From Roseisolibacter agri (GTDB lineage: Bacteria > Gemmatimonadota > Gemmatimonadetes > Gemmatimonadales > Gemmatimonadaceae), in assembly GCF_030159095.1 (NCBI RefSeq), contig NZ_BRXS01000006.1, positions 310,001-374,000 of the forward strand: 64,000 nucleotides of DNA. Direction: 5' to 3'. The position numbers and the translations under genes were made by a program. Below are positions 41,449-50,474 of the stretch, piece after piece. Under the pieces are notes generated by a model. That model did not search any database and had not been told where the DNA came from. It saw only the letters and a program-made list of their open reading frames with translations. The stretch's first letter is position 1; every line of letters begins with the position of its first letter.

Positions 41449-41891
41449 GCCACGCGCACACGCGCCTCGACGACTGCCGCCTCGTGGACCTGGCGCGCTT
41501 CGTCTCGCCCGAGGGCTCGCTGACGCCGGTGGAGGGGGAGCGCGACGTCCCCTTCCCCATCGAGCGCGTCTACTACCTCTACGACGTCCCGGGTGGCGAG
41601 GCGCGCGGCGGACATGCCCACCGTGAGCTGCGTCAGCTCATCGTCGCGGCCAGCGGCGCGTTCGACATCCTCATCGACGACGGGCACGAGCGGCGCACGA
41701 TCCGGCTCGACCGCGCGTTCCGCGGGCTGCTGCTGCCGCCGATGATCTGGCGCGAGCTGGAGAACTTCTCGTCGGGCGCCGTGTGCCTGGTGCTCGCCTC
41801 GGCCTCGTACGACGAGGCCGACTACGTCCGCGAGTACGACGCGTTCCAGCAGGACAAGCACGCCGCGCCGCCGGGCACCGCCGGCGCCTAG
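41445..41891 (+). CDS. FdtA/WxcM-like dTDP-sugar 3,4-ketoisomerase (copy 2)
   Basis: A 148-residue cupin paralogue of the preceding gene. It keeps the canonical RGGHAHRELRQLIVAASG motif (H57, H59), with ERVYYLYDVPGGEA before and LVLASASYDEADYVREYDAF at the C-terminus. It probably isomerises dTDP-4-keto-6-deoxyglucose to the 3-keto form that the FdtB-like aminotransferase uses. The start GTG overlaps the stop of copy 1. The gene is convergent with rmlA, which makes the dTDP-glucose precursor. Confidence 0.85.
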   Translation: MSHAHTRLDDCRLVDLARFVSPEGSLTPVEGERDVPFPIERVYYLYDVPGGEARGGHAHRELRQLIVAASGAFDILIDDGHERRTIRLDRAFRGLLLPPMIWRELENFSSGAVCLVLASASYDEADYVREYDAFQQDKHAAPPGTAGA

Positions 41892-41907
41892 CGACGCCAC
41901 CCGCCCG

Positions 41908-42837
41908 TCACGCGGTGTGCCCCTCGCGACGGCCCTCCTGCACGAGGGATCGCAGATAGGCGCCGTAGCTGCTCTTCCCGAGCCGCTCGGCGAGCCGCTC
42001 CAGCTGGTCCACGTCGATCAGCCCGAGCCGCCACGCGATCTCGTCCGGGGACGCGATGTTGAGGCCCTGCCGCTTCTCGATGGTCTGCACGAAGCTGGAG
42101 GCTTCGAGCAGCGACTCGTGCGTGCCGGTGTCGAGCCACGCGGTCCCGCGGCTGAGCAGCTCCATGCGCAGCTGGCCGCGGCGCAGGTACTCGACGTTCA
42201 CGTCGGTGATCTCGTACTCGCCGCGCGCCGACGGCTTGAGCGCGGCCGCGATCTCGCTCACCTGCGCGTCGTAGAAGTAGAGCCCCGTCACGGCCCAGTG
42301 GGACTTCGGCTGCGCCGGCTTCTCCTCGATGCCGAGCACGCGACCGTCGGCCGCGATCTCCGCGACGCCATACCGCTCGGGATCGCGCACGCGATAGCCG
42401 AAGATCGTCGCGCCGACGGCCGTCGCGGAGGCGCGCTGCAGCTGGTCGATCATCCCGCTGCCGTAGAAGATGTTGTCGCCGAGGATCAGCGCGGATGGAT
42501 CGCCACACAGGAAGTCGCGGCCGATGACGAACGCCTGCGCCAGCCCGTTCGGCTCCGCCTGCTCAGCGTACGAGAACGAGACGCCCCACTGCGAGCCGTC
42601 GCCGAGCAGGTGTCGGAAGCGCGGCAGGTCGTACGGCGTCGAGATCAGGAGGATCTCCCGGATCCCCGCCAGCAGCAGCGTGGACAGCGGGAAGTAGATC
42701 ATCGGCTTGTCGTAGACCGGGAGCAGCTGCTTGCTGACCGCGAGCGTCAGCGGGTGCAGGCGCGAGCCCGCGCCACCGGCCAGGATGATGCCCTTCCGCG
42801 GGCGCGCGAGGGCGCCCGACGCGGAATCGGTGTGCAT
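41908..42837 (-). CDS. rmlA: Glucose-1-phosphate thymidylyltransferase
   Basis: A 309-residue nucleotidyltransferase making dTDP-glucose from dTTP and glucose 1-phosphate. [20 protein letters not shown] is the nucleotide-binding loop, [20 protein letters not shown] the product-binding loop, and [10 protein letters not shown] and [20 protein letters not shown] are also diagnostic. The first 14 residues form a leader longer than usual. dTDP-glucose would feed both the rhamnose branch (rmlC, rmlD at 47516-49029) and the 3-amino sugar branch (fdtA/B). rmlB, needed for both, was not found in this window. Confidence 0.93.
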   Translation of the reverse strand: MHTDSASGALARPRKGIILAGGAGSRLHPLTLAVSKQLLPVYDKPMIYFPLSTLLLAGIREILLISTPYDLPRFRHLLGDGSQWGVSFSYAEQAEPNGLAQAFVIGRDFLCGDPSALILGDNIFYGSGMIDQLQRASATAVGATIFGYRVRDPERYGVAEIAADGRVLGIEEKPAQPKSHWAVTGLYFYDAQVSEIAAALKPSARGEYEITDVNVEYLRRGQLRMELLSRGTAWLDTGTHESLLEASSFVQTIEKRQGLNIASPDEIAWRLGLIDVDQLERLAERLGKSSYGAYLRSLVQEGRREGHTA

Positions 42838-42863
42838 GAAGGACGTGCGAGGGGATCGGCGCG

Positions 42864-44099
42864 TCAGCTCGCGCGGTAGGCCGCGAGCTCCGGCATCAGC
42901 CAGTTGGGAATGCGCGCCGTGACCCGCAGCGCGCCATCGTCCGACGCCACGTCCACGACGTCGGCCATCTTGTACAGGCGCGCCAGGAGCGACCCGTCCT
43001 CCGCGGGCAGCGTCAGCGCCACCAGCGGGAACGCATCCTCCGCCCGCGCGCGCAGCGCCGCCCGCAGCGCGAGCAGCCCGTCCGCCTGCAGCGCCGACAC
43101 GAACACCGCGTCGATCCCCTCGCCGGCGGCGCGCGCGCGCAGCGCCTCGACGCTCTCGGGATCGAGCGCGTCGATCTTGTTGAACACGTACAGCACGGGG
43201 CGCTCCTGCGCGCCGATCTCCGCCAGCACCTCCTCGACGACCTCGCGCTGCTCCTCCCAGCTCGGGTGGCTCGCGTCGATGACGTGCAGCAGGAGGTCCG
43301 CTTCGCGCGTCTCCTCCAGCGTCGCGCGGAACGACGCCACGAGGTCGTGCGGCAGCTTGCGGATGAAGCCGACCGTGTCGGTCACCAGCACGCGGTAGCC
43401 CTCGCCCAGCGTGGTCTCGCGCGTCAGCGGATCGAGCGTCGCGAACAGGCGGTCCTCGACGAAGACGTCCGCGGCGCCCGAGAGCCCGCGCAGGATCGAC
43501 GACTTGCCCGCGTTCGTGTAGCCCACGAGCGCCGCCCGGAACTCGCGCCGGCGCGACGCCCGCTGCACCTCGCGGGAGCGCAGCACGTCGGCCAGCCGCT
43601 CCTTGAGGATCTTGATGCGGTGGTTGATCAGCCGCCGGTCCGTCTCCAGCTGCGTCTCGCCGGGACCGCGCATGCCGATGCCGCCGCGGAACTTCTCGAG
43701 GTGCGTCCACATGCGCGTGAGGCGCGGCAGCAGGTACTCCAGCTGCGCCAGCTCCACCTGCATCTTCGCCTCGTTCGTCCGCGCGCGCGTGGCGAAGATG
43801 TCGAGGATCACCTCCGCGCGGTCCATCACGCGGACGTTGAGCGCCTGCTCGATGTTGCGGCCCTGTGCGGGCGAGAGCTCGTCGTCGAACAGCACGAGCG
43901 TCGCCTCGCGGCTCGCCGCGAGCTGCTTCAGCTCCTCGATCTTGCCCTTGCCCAGGTAGGTGCCCGGGTGCGGCCGGTCGAGCTGCTGGGTGAGCGAGCC
44001 GACCACCTCCGCGCCCGCGGTGTCGGCCAGGCGGGCGAGCTCCTGGAGGTGCTCCTCCACGAGGTGGCGGTCCGACGAGCGCTTGAGCGGGGCGCCCAC
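42864..44099 (-). CDS. hflX: Ribosome-associated GTPase HflX
   Basis: At least 411 residues. The N-terminal HflX domain ([56 protein letters not shown]) is followed by [18 protein letters not shown] and the GTPase domain with Walker [10 protein letters not shown] (193-201), DTVGFI (G3) and NKID (G4). HflX splits stalled ribosomes under stress. The GTG at 44099 is the first conventional start, but HflX-like coding continues upstream in frame ([15 protein letters not shown] just before it), so the true start may be a CTG or ATC between 44138 and 44150. Confidence 0.92.
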   Translation of the reverse strand: MGAPLKRSSDRHLVEEHLQELARLADTAGAEVVGSLTQQLDRPHPGTYLGKGKIEELKQLAASREATLVLFDDELSPAQGRNIEQALNVRVMDRAEVILDIFATRARTNEAKMQVELAQLEYLLPRLTRMWTHLEKFRGGIGMRGPGETQLETDRRLINHRIKILKERLADVLRSREVQRASRRREFRAALVGYTNAGKSSILRGLSGAADVFVEDRLFATLDPLTRETTLGEGYRVLVTDTVGFIRKLPHDLVASFRATLEETREADLLLHVIDASHPSWEEQREVVEEVLAEIGAQERPVLYVFNKIDALDPESVEALRARAAGEGIDAVFVSALQADGLLALRAALRARAEDAFPLVALTLPAEDGSLLARLYKMADVVDVASDDGALRVTARIPNWLMPELAAYRAS

Positions 44100-44176
44100 C
44101 AGCAGGGCGCGCTCGACGGGCGGGACGAGATCGATCAGGTCGCGTGCGATGGGAGGTTCCTCACGGAAAGGTGGCC

Positions 44177-44194
44177 GGGCCGCGTTCGCGGCCC
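44177..44194. terminator. Short GC hairpin between the LEA-like gene and hflX
   Basis: GGGCCGCG and CGCGGCCC (8-bp arms) are separated by two bases, forming in RNA a 7-bp stem with a tetraloop. It lies about 105 bases past the stop of the minus-strand LEA-like gene and ahead of hflX. No T-tract follows. The 199-base gap 44100-44298 otherwise shows only the probable hflX N-terminal extension. Confidence 0.35.
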
Positions 44195-44298
44195 TCCGAA
44201 TGCTGCTACGCGAGCGGCGCCCGCCGCAAGCGAGGCTCGCGGGGGCGCCGGCCGGCGACGATCGCGTCGGGCGGCGGCGAGCCGCCCCGACGGGAGGC

Positions 44299-44775
44299 TC
44301 AGCGGGTGCCGCTGAGGGCCGAGAAGCGGCCCGTGCCCGAGTACGGCCGGGTAAAGCTGCCGAGCGGCGTCTTCACCGTCACGTCGCCGAGGACGCGGTA
44401 GTTCACGCTGCCGGACTGGATGAGCTGCCGGCCCGCGGCGCCCAGCCCCGCGTACGTGAACGAGACCGGCAGGCGCACGAGCGAGGAGTCGTTCTCCTGC
44501 ACCACGAACTGCTGGTCCAGCGCGCCCGTCCCGACCTGGATCGAGTCGACCTGCAGCTGGTAGGTCAGCCGCGTCGCGTCGAGCTTGAACCCGTTCGGGT
44601 TGTAGACGCTGAGCACGACGTCCAGGCTGCCGCCGGAGAGGCCGAGGCCCTTCACCTCGACGTTCCGGAAGTTCACGATGGGCTCCTTGAACACGCCGCG
44701 GCCCAGCGTCGCACAGGCCGCGGTGGTCACGGCGAGAAGCGTGGCGGCGACTGCTCCGACGAATCGACTGCGCAT
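44299..44775 (-). CDS. LEA14/WHy-domain lipoprotein
   Basis: A 158-residue predicted lipoprotein: MRSRFVGAVAATLLAVTTAA precedes a cysteine (lipobox TTAAC). The remainder is a single WHy/LEA_2-like domain, recognisable from PIVNFRNVEVKGLGLSGGS, VVLSVYNPNGFKLDATRLTY and VRLPVSFTYAGLG. Such domains are common in desiccation and stress proteins and in small bacterial lipoproteins; the role here is unknown. It is 34 bases downstream of rarA and probably co-transcribed with it. Confidence 0.75.
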   Translation of the reverse strand: MRSRFVGAVAATLLAVTTAACATLGRGVFKEPIVNFRNVEVKGLGLSGGSLDVVLSVYNPNGFKLDATRLTYQLQVDSIQVGTGALDQQFVVQENDSSLVRLPVSFTYAGLGAAGRQLIQSGSVNYRVLGDVTVKTPLGSFTRPYSGTGRFSALSGTR

Positions 44776-44809
44776 GTGTGGATCCTCCGCGGGCGCGGAG
44801 CCCGCGCCG

Positions 44810-46258
44810 TCAGTGGTCCCCGCCGCCGCCCGTGGCGCTGTCGCCCGTCGCGTCGTCCGAAGACCGGTCCGTCCCCTCGGGAGGTCGCGCCGCGTCGTCG
44901 GCCGGGGACACGCGGCGGCGCCGCTCCTCCCACCAGGCCAGCCGTTTGGCGATCTCCCGCTCGTAGCCGAAGGGTCCGGGCTCGTAGAAGGCCGTCCCCC
45001 GCAGCTCCTCGGGCAGGTACTCTTGCGGGATGTATGCCTCGGGGGAGGCGTGCGCGTACTGGTACCCCTCGTGGTACCCCAGTTCCTTCATCAGCGTCGT
45101 CGGCGCGTTGCGGATGTGCAGCGGAACGGGAGCCGCCGGCGTCTGCTGGGCCGCCTCCAGCGCGGCGTGCAGCGCCATGTACGACCGGTTCGACTTGGGC
45201 GCGGTCGCGAGGTAGATCGTGAGCTGCGACAGCGGGAGGTAGCCCTCCGGCGCACCGAGCATGTGATACGCGTCACGCGCGGCGATCGCCAGCTTCAGCG
45301 CCTCCGGATCCGCCAGCCCGATGTCCTCCGACGCCATCGCGATCGCGCGCCGGAAGATCGTCATCGGGTCCTCGCCGCCCTCGATCATGCGCGCCATCCA
45401 ATACAGCGCGCCCTGCGGGTCGCTGCCGCGCAGCGACTTGTGGTACGCGGAGAGCACGTTGAAGTGCTCCTCGCCGGTCTTGTCGTAGCGCGGGACGCGG
45501 CGCTGCAGCGCCTCCTGCACCGCGGTGGCCGTGAGCCGTCCGCCGGTGCCGATCGCCTCGGCCGCCGCCTCCAGCACCGTCAGTGCACGGCGCGCGTCGC
45601 CGTCCACGAGCCGCGCGAGGAGCGCGATCGCCGCGTCGTCCGCGGTGATGCCCTGCGTCCCCAGGCCGCGCTCCGCGTCGGTGAGCGCGCGGCGCACGAG
45701 CAGCTCCAGGTCGTCCGTCGACAGCGGCTCCAGCACGAACACGCGCGTGCGCGACAGCAGCGCGCCGACGATCTCGAACGATGGGTTCTCCGTCGTCGCC
45801 CCGACCAGCGTCACCGTCCCGCTCTCGACGTGCGGCAGGAAGGCGTCCTGCTGGCCGCGGTTGAAGCGGTGGATCTCGTCGACGAAGAGGATCGTCCCCC
45901 GCCCCTCCGTGTCCCACCGCTCCGCCGCCTCGGCGACGATCTCGCGCACGCGCGGCACGCCCTCGGTGACCGCCGAGAAGGGGACGAACGCGCGGTCGGT
46001 GGTGTTGGCGATCAGCCGCGCCAGCGTCGTCTTCCCGGTGCCCGGCGGCCCCCAGAAGATCATCGAGCCGACGCGCCCCTGCTCGATCGCCTCGCGCAGC
46101 GGGCGGCCCGGCGCGAGCAGGTGCTGCTGCCCGACGTACTCGTCGAGCGTGCGCGGGCGCATGCGCGCGGCGAGCGGCGCGCCCGAAGCCTCGCGCTCGC
46201 GCCGCGCGGCGGCGAACAGCGTGTCCTGCGCCTTCGTCCGGCTGCGCTTCGCGCCCAT
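44810..46258 (-). CDS. rarA: Replication-associated recombination protein A (RarA/MgsA)
   Basis: A 482-residue AAA+ ATPase that acts at stalled replication forks and is related to clamp loaders. It has the N-terminal RMRPRTLDEYVGQQHLLAPG, Walker A GPPGTGKTT (70-78), Walker B ILFVDEIHRFN (123-133), sensor 1 LVGATTENPSFEIVGALLSR and the C-terminal tetramerisation part with EEHFNVLSAYHKSLRGSDP and ALYWMARMIEGGEDP. The 45-residue acidic/Gly-rich tail is variable. The start is the ATG at 46258; 14 bases separate it from the ZIP transporter gene upstream. Confidence 0.93.
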   Translation of the reverse strand: MGAKRSRTKAQDTLFAAARREREASGAPLAARMRPRTLDEYVGQQHLLAPGRPLREAIEQGRVGSMIFWGPPGTGKTTLARLIANTTDRAFVPFSAVTEGVPRVREIVAEAAERWDTEGRGTILFVDEIHRFNRGQQDAFLPHVESGTVTLVGATTENPSFEIVGALLSRTRVFVLEPLSTDDLELLVRRALTDAERGLGTQGITADDAAIALLARLVDGDARRALTVLEAAAEAIGTGGRLTATAVQEALQRRVPRYDKTGEEHFNVLSAYHKSLRGSDPQGALYWMARMIEGGEDPMTIFRRAIAMASEDIGLADPEALKLAIAARDAYHMLGAPEGYLPLSQLTIYLATAPKSNRSYMALHAALEAAQQTPAAPVPLHIRNAPTTLMKELGYHEGYQYAHASPEAYIPQEYLPEELRGTAFYEPGPFGYEREIAKRLAWWEERRRRVSPADDAARPPEGTDRSSDDATGDSATGGGGDH

Positions 46259-46272
46259 GGTACCCGTCCCGC

Positions 46273-46992
46273 TCAGTGTCCGCCGATGAGCGCCCGCGCC
46301 GCGAAGTACAGCGCGCTGCCGGCGAAGAACGCCGTCGGCAGCTGCCAGCCGCGCTTCGACTGGAACTCGGGCACGAGGTTGCACGCCGCGACGTACAGCG
46401 TCACGCCCCCCGAGAGCGCGAGCCCCACGTCGCCGACCAGCTTCGTCGACTCCGCCACCAGCACGCCCACCAGCGTCGCGGCGCCCAGCAGCGCCGCGGC
46501 GCCCAGCGCGCGCGCGCGGCCCAGCCCCGAGGCGAGGAAGAGGCTCGAGATCGCGAGCCCCTCGGGCAGCTTGTGCAGGAAGATCGCCGTCGAGAGCAGC
46601 ACGCCCAGCTCGCGGCTGACCGCGAAGCCGCTCGCGATCGCGACGCCGTCCACGAACGTGTGCAGCAGCAGTCCCACCAGCGCCGACGCGCTCACCACCG
46701 GCGTGACGTGGTGCGTCTCCTCGCCGAAGTGGAAGTGCCGCGCGAACACGTGCTGCGTGAGGTGCACGAGCAGGAAGCCGATGACCGCGACGACCGCGGC
46801 GCGCCGCCCCCCCTGCTCGATCGCCTCGGGCAGCACGTCGGCCAGCGCGACGGCGATCATGAAGCCCGCGGAGAGCGCGACCATCGTCTCCAGCGACCGC
46901 ACGCTCCACCGACGCCGCGACGTCACCGCCGCGGCGCCCGCCATGTTCGCCAGCGCCGCGATGACCGCGAACCCGAAGGCCGCCGCGTTCAC
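46273..46992 (-). CDS. ZIP-family divalent metal transporter
   Basis: A 239-residue inner-membrane protein with about eight helices. Metal-binding helix motifs are visible: LLLHTFVDGVAIASGFAVS (H-x3-D) and IFLHKLPEGLAISSLFLASG (HxxPEG), which are diagnostic of ZIP zinc/iron importers. A short His-rich stretch HFHFGEETHH lies in the cytoplasmic loop. The GTG start at 46992 overlaps the stop of the hypothetical gene upstream (GTGA). Confidence 0.88.
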   Translation of the reverse strand: MNAAAFGFAVIAALANMAGAAAVTSRRRWSVRSLETMVALSAGFMIAVALADVLPEAIEQGGRRAAVVAVIGFLLVHLTQHVFARHFHFGEETHHVTPVVSASALVGLLLHTFVDGVAIASGFAVSRELGVLLSTAIFLHKLPEGLAISSLFLASGLGRARALGAAALLGAATLVGVLVAESTKLVGDVGLALSGGVTLYVAACNLVPEFQSKRGWQLPTAFFAGSALYFAARALIGGH

Positions 46993-47516
46993 TGCGCGCC
47001 CAGCCCCAGCCGCTCGGCGGTCGCGCCCAGCGCGTCGGTGAGCTCGGGCGCGGGCCCCAGCTCGTCGGGGCGCAGCCGCCACGCCTCGGGCGCGGGCGTG
47101 ACCGTCTCGACGAGCCCCTTCCCCTGCAGGATGTAGAGCCAGCGGTCGGTGCGCGCGAACACGTACAGCTCGAGGTCCGGCGTCAGCGTCAGCTGGTCCT
47201 CGCTCGTGTAGACCGCGAGCTCGACGCCGCCGTAGACCGCGAGCGGCACCTTCAGCCGCGCGATCGCCTCGCGCACGTCGGGCAGCCCGACGTCGACGCC
47301 CTTCCACACGCGCCCGTCGCGCACGTCCTCCAGCGCGACGTCGACCGCCGGCGGCAGGTGCTCCGCGAGCGCGTGCAGCAGGTCCACGGCGCGCTCGGCG
47401 TTCGCCGCGACGCGCGCCTCGTAGTGGTCGCCCTGGCGCGTGAACGTGAAGTCGTCCGCGCCCGAGCGGAACCGACGCCACACGGAGGGCGCGGGCTGGC
47501 GGCCGCGGAAGAGCAT
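46989..47516 (-). CDS. Conserved-looking hypothetical protein, 175 residues
   Basis: I do not recognise the family. It is a soluble, mixed alpha/beta protein without signal peptide or membrane helix. It begins MLFRGRQPAPSVWRRFRSGA, contains a helix-strand stretch AERAVDLLHALAEHLPPAVD and ends in a Leu/Ala-rich helix. It overlaps the rmlD stop by one base (TGATG) and the ZIP transporter start by four, so it is translated as part of that operon. Codon use is like its neighbours. Confidence 0.6.
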   Translation of the reverse strand: MLFRGRQPAPSVWRRFRSGADDFTFTRQGDHYEARVAANAERAVDLLHALAEHLPPAVDVALEDVRDGRVWKGVDVGLPDVREAIARLKVPLAVYGGVELAVYTSEDQLTLTPDLELYVFARTDRWLYILQGKGLVETVTPAPEAWRLRPDELGPAPELTDALGATAERLGLGAQ

Positions 47517-48442
47517 CAGGAGGGCTCCGGAACGAGAGTGAGGGCGGGGCCGAGCCGTGCGTCGAGCACGCGCTCGAGCTGCGACTGCCACGACTCGGCG
47601 ACGAGGCCGAAGGTGCGCGCGGCCAGCGACGTGTCGAGCACCGAGTACGCCGGCCGCGTGGTCGGCGACGCGTACTCCGCCGTGGTGATGCACTCCACCG
47701 GTGGGACGCGCACCCCGCGGCGCGCCGCGCCCGCGAAGATCGCGCGCGCGAACTCGCACCACGTCGTCGCGCCGGCGGCGGCCACGTGGTACAGTCCCCA
47801 CGCGCCGCTCGGCTCCGCGCCCTGCAGCAGGCGCGCCGTCGCGTCGGCGATGAAGGCGCTGCTGGTCGGCGCACCGCGCTGGTCGCCCACGACGCGCACG
47901 GGCGCGGCGTCCTCGCGCTGCGCGAGCCGCAGCATCGTCGCCAGGAAGTTGCGGCCGTGCGCGCCGTACACCCAGCTGGTGCGCAGCACGAGCGCACGCG
48001 CCCCGCTGCTGAGCACCGCCCGCTCGCCCGCGAGCTTCGACGCGCCGTAGGCGTTCAGCGGCGCGGTCGCGGCCCGCTCGGCGTACGGCTCGCGCGCCGC
48101 GCCATCGAACACGTAGTCGGTCGAGTAGTGCACGAGCGGCACGTCCAGGCGCGCCGCCTCCGCCGCCAGCACGCCCGGCGCGTCGCCGTTGATCGCTTGC
48201 GCCAGCGCCGGCTCGCGCTCCGCCTGGTCGACCGCGGTGTACGCGGCAGCGTTCACGATCGCGCGGGGCGCCACGTCGCGCACCGTGCGCCGCAGCGCGT
48301 CGGCGTCGGCGAGGTCGAGCTCCGCGTGCGGCGGGGCGACGATCGCGCCGCGCGGCGCCAGCGCGCGCCGCAGCTCCGTGCCCACCTGCCCGCCGCCGCC
48401 GAGCAGCAGCACCGCCGGCCGCCCGGCCGATCGCTCGCTCAC
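47516..48442 (-). CDS. rmlD: dTDP-4-dehydrorhamnose reductase
   Basis: A 308-residue SDR that reduces dTDP-4-keto-rhamnose to dTDP-L-rhamnose. The NAD(P) motif is LLGGGGQVGTELRRAL (a glycine-rich GxxGxxG), with VNAAAYTAVDQAEREPALA, VHYSTDYVFDGAAREPYAE and the catalytic NAYGASKLAGE (YxxxK), all characteristic of RmlD. The GTG start overlaps the rmlC stop by four bases. Confidence 0.92.
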   Translation of the reverse strand: MSERSAGRPAVLLLGGGGQVGTELRRALAPRGAIVAPPHAELDLADADALRRTVRDVAPRAIVNAAAYTAVDQAEREPALAQAINGDAPGVLAAEAARLDVPLVHYSTDYVFDGAAREPYAERAATAPLNAYGASKLAGERAVLSSGARALVLRTSWVYGAHGRNFLATMLRLAQREDAAPVRVVGDQRGAPTSSAFIADATARLLQGAEPSGAWGLYHVAAAGATTWCEFARAIFAGAARRGVRVPPVECITTAEYASPTTRPAYSVLDTSLAARTFGLVAESWQSQLERVLDARLGPALTLVPEPS

Positions 48443-49029
48443 GCCAGCGCCCCGACCCCTCGGTCCGCCCGCACGTCGTACTGCGGCAGCCGCTCGGCCG
48501 GCACGTCGCGCAGCCGCGGCGCCGCCGCGTCGCGCGGCGACAGGCGCGGCGCCGCGCCCGTGGGCCACGGGATGCCGAGGTCGGGATCGTCCCAGGCGAT
48601 CGTCAGCTCGCTCTCGGGATGGTAGGGCGCGGTGACCTTGTACGTGACGAGCGCCTCGTCGCCGACCACCATGAAGCCGTGCGCGAACCCCTCGGGCACC
48701 CACAGCTGTCGCGCGTTGTCGGCCGAGAGCCGCTCGGCGCACCAGCGCCCGAACGTCGGCGAGCCGCGGCGCACGTCCACCGCGACGTCGAAGATCTCGC
48801 CGCGCAGCACCGAGATCAGCTTCCCCTGGCCGTGCGGGAACTGCAGGTGCAGGCCGCGCACGACGCCGCCGGTCGAGTAGGAGACGTTGTCCTGCACGAA
48901 GCGGTCGGGCAGGCCCCACGCGGCGTAGCGCTCGGCGCTCCAGCTCTCGAAGAACTGCCCGCGCTCGTCGCGCACGACGCGCGGCGTGACGAGCACCACC
49001 TCGGGCAGCTCGGTCGCGACGGCGCTCAT
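48439..49029 (-). CDS. rmlC: dTDP-4-dehydrorhamnose 3,5-epimerase
   Basis: A 196-residue cupin epimerase. PRVVRDERGQFFESWSAERY, the catalytic-His motif VVRGLHLQFPHGQGKLISVL, VPEGFAHGFMVVGDEALVTY (with the catalytic Tyr downstream) and AWDDPDLGIPW are typical of RmlC. It heads the rmlC-rmlD pair. The 113 bases to the CCA-adding enzyme (49030-49142) show no gene. rmlA is 6 kb away on the same strand. Confidence 0.93.
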   Translation of the reverse strand: MSAVATELPEVVLVTPRVVRDERGQFFESWSAERYAAWGLPDRFVQDNVSYSTGGVVRGLHLQFPHGQGKLISVLRGEIFDVAVDVRRGSPTFGRWCAERLSADNARQLWVPEGFAHGFMVVGDEALVTYKVTAPYHPESELTIAWDDPDLGIPWPTGAAPRLSPRDAAAPRLRDVPAERLPQYDVRADRGVGALA

Positions 49030-49142
49030 GCGCGCGCGCTCCGCGTGCGGCGGATCGCGATCCGGCGTCGCGGCGAGACGTCGACCGACTGCGCGGCCGT
49101 ACCGGGGCGTGCCGTGGTGTTCGGTTGCTGCACGAGGATGAG

Positions 49143-50474
49143 CTAGTCGTTGGAAGCCGCGGCGCGCGCGAGCAGCCGCTCGCGATCGTTCTCGGCCGGG
49201 TCCTCCACCACCGCGGCCAGCAGGCGCTGGAGAATGATACCGACGCCCGGGCCGGCTGCGATACCAGCCGCGAGGAGGTCGCCGCCGTCCACAGCCAGGT
49301 CCGCCAGCTCGATCGGCTGGCCATAGGCGACGCGGATCATGCGCCGGTGGAGCGCGCGCACGCGCGCCGCGTCGGGCGCCTCACGCCCAGCGGCGCGCTC
49401 CGCCGCCCAGCGCGCGGCGCCCAGCCGGAGCACGTCCGCGACCATCACGCGCCCCACCGCCGACGCCCAGCGCCGCAGCTCTGCCTCGGCCGGCGCCGCA
49501 TCGGCGAGGAGCGCCCCGCGGATCGATCCGGCCACGCGCTGCCAGCGGTCGACGAGGTCCGCGACCCAGCGCACCTCCTGGTTCGAGCAGCGCAGCGCCC
49601 GCAGCGAGCGCTCGGCCGTCACGCGGTCGCGCTCGAGCCACGGCGCCGCGAGTCGGTGCAGGTAGCGGCCGCGCTCCCGGCGGCCCCGCGGGACCGGCAG
49701 GTGGTCGAGCGTCGTGAACGCGACCGGCGAGACGTCCGCGAGCGCGGGGATCAGCGTCGCGAGCGCACCGCTCTCGCGCCACCGCTCCAGCGCCCACGAC
49801 GGCGCGCGCACCTGGCGCAGCGTCTTGTCCAGCTCCTCCCGCACGCGCTCGGCCGACAGGCGGCCCAGGTGCGGACCGCTCGCCACGACGGCCGCCCACG
49901 TGGGGGGATCGAAGTCGAACTCGAAGCGGGCCGCGAAGCGGATCGCGCGCAGCGCGCGCAGCCGGTCCTCCCGCAGCCGCGCGTCCGCGTCGCCGACGGC
50001 GCGCACCACGCCGCGCCGCAGGTCGCCCACGCCGTCGAAGGGGTCGTGCAGGGTGCGCCCGCGCGGCGAGAACGCGATCGCGTTGATCGTGAAGTCGCGC
50101 CGCGCGAGGTCGTCGTACAGCGACGCGCCGAACTCCACGACCGCGTGGCGTCCGTCCGTCTGCACGTCGCGGCGGAAGGTCGTGACCTCGTGCATCACGC
50201 CGTCCTGGTCGAACAGCCCCAGCGTCCCGAACTGCTCGCCCTTCGGCACGACGCGCCGGAAGACCTTGCGCATCTCGGCCGGCGTCGCCGACGTCGCGAG
50301 GTCCCAGTCGAGCGATGGACGGCCGAGCAGCGCGTCGCGGATCGCGCCGCCCACGCACCAGGTCTCGTGGCCAGCGTCGAGCAGCCGGTTCGCGATCTCG
50401 AGTACGCCGCGTGGCGGCTCGAGCGCGTCGAGCCGCCTGCGCAGCGTCGCCTCGTCGATCCCGTGCGCCGTCAT
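49143..50474 (-). CDS. cca: CCA tRNA nucleotidyltransferase / poly(A) polymerase family
   Basis: A 443-residue class II nucleotidyltransferase. ETWCVGGAIRDALLGRPSLD (GGAIRD) and DWDLATSA give the GS and DxD metal sites; FGTLGLF, TFRRDVQTDGRH and LARRDFTINAIAFS are the following conserved blocks, then DPFDGVGDLRRGVVRAVGD and LREDRLRALRAIRFAARFEF. Neither tRNA in this window encodes CCA, so such an enzyme is needed. A poly(A) polymerase cannot be fully excluded. ATG overlaps the oxidase gene stop by four bases. Confidence 0.88.
   Translation of the reverse strand: MTAHGIDEATLRRRLDALEPPRGVLEIANRLLDAGHETWCVGGAIRDALLGRPSLDWDLATSATPAEMRKVFRRVVPKGEQFGTLGLFDQDGVMHEVTTFRRDVQTDGRHAVVEFGASLYDDLARRDFTINAIAFSPRGRTLHDPFDGVGDLRRGVVRAVGDADARLREDRLRALRAIRFAARFEFDFDPPTWAAVVASGPHLGRLSAERVREELDKTLRQVRAPSWALERWRESGALATLIPALADVSPVAFTTLDHLPVPRGRRERGRYLHRLAAPWLERDRVTAERSLRALRCSNQEVRWVADLVDRWQRVAGSIRGALLADAAPAEAELRRWASAVGRVMVADVLRLGAARWAAERAAGREAPDAARVRALHRRMIRVAYGQPIELADLAVDGGDLLAAGIAAGPGVGIILQRLLAAVVEDPAENDRERLLARAAASND

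Noticed and set aside
2245-42837. Mobile-element or CRISPR content in the glycan locus
   Set aside because: No transposase, integrase, terminal inverted repeats or regularly spaced repeats were found, and composition matches the flanks.
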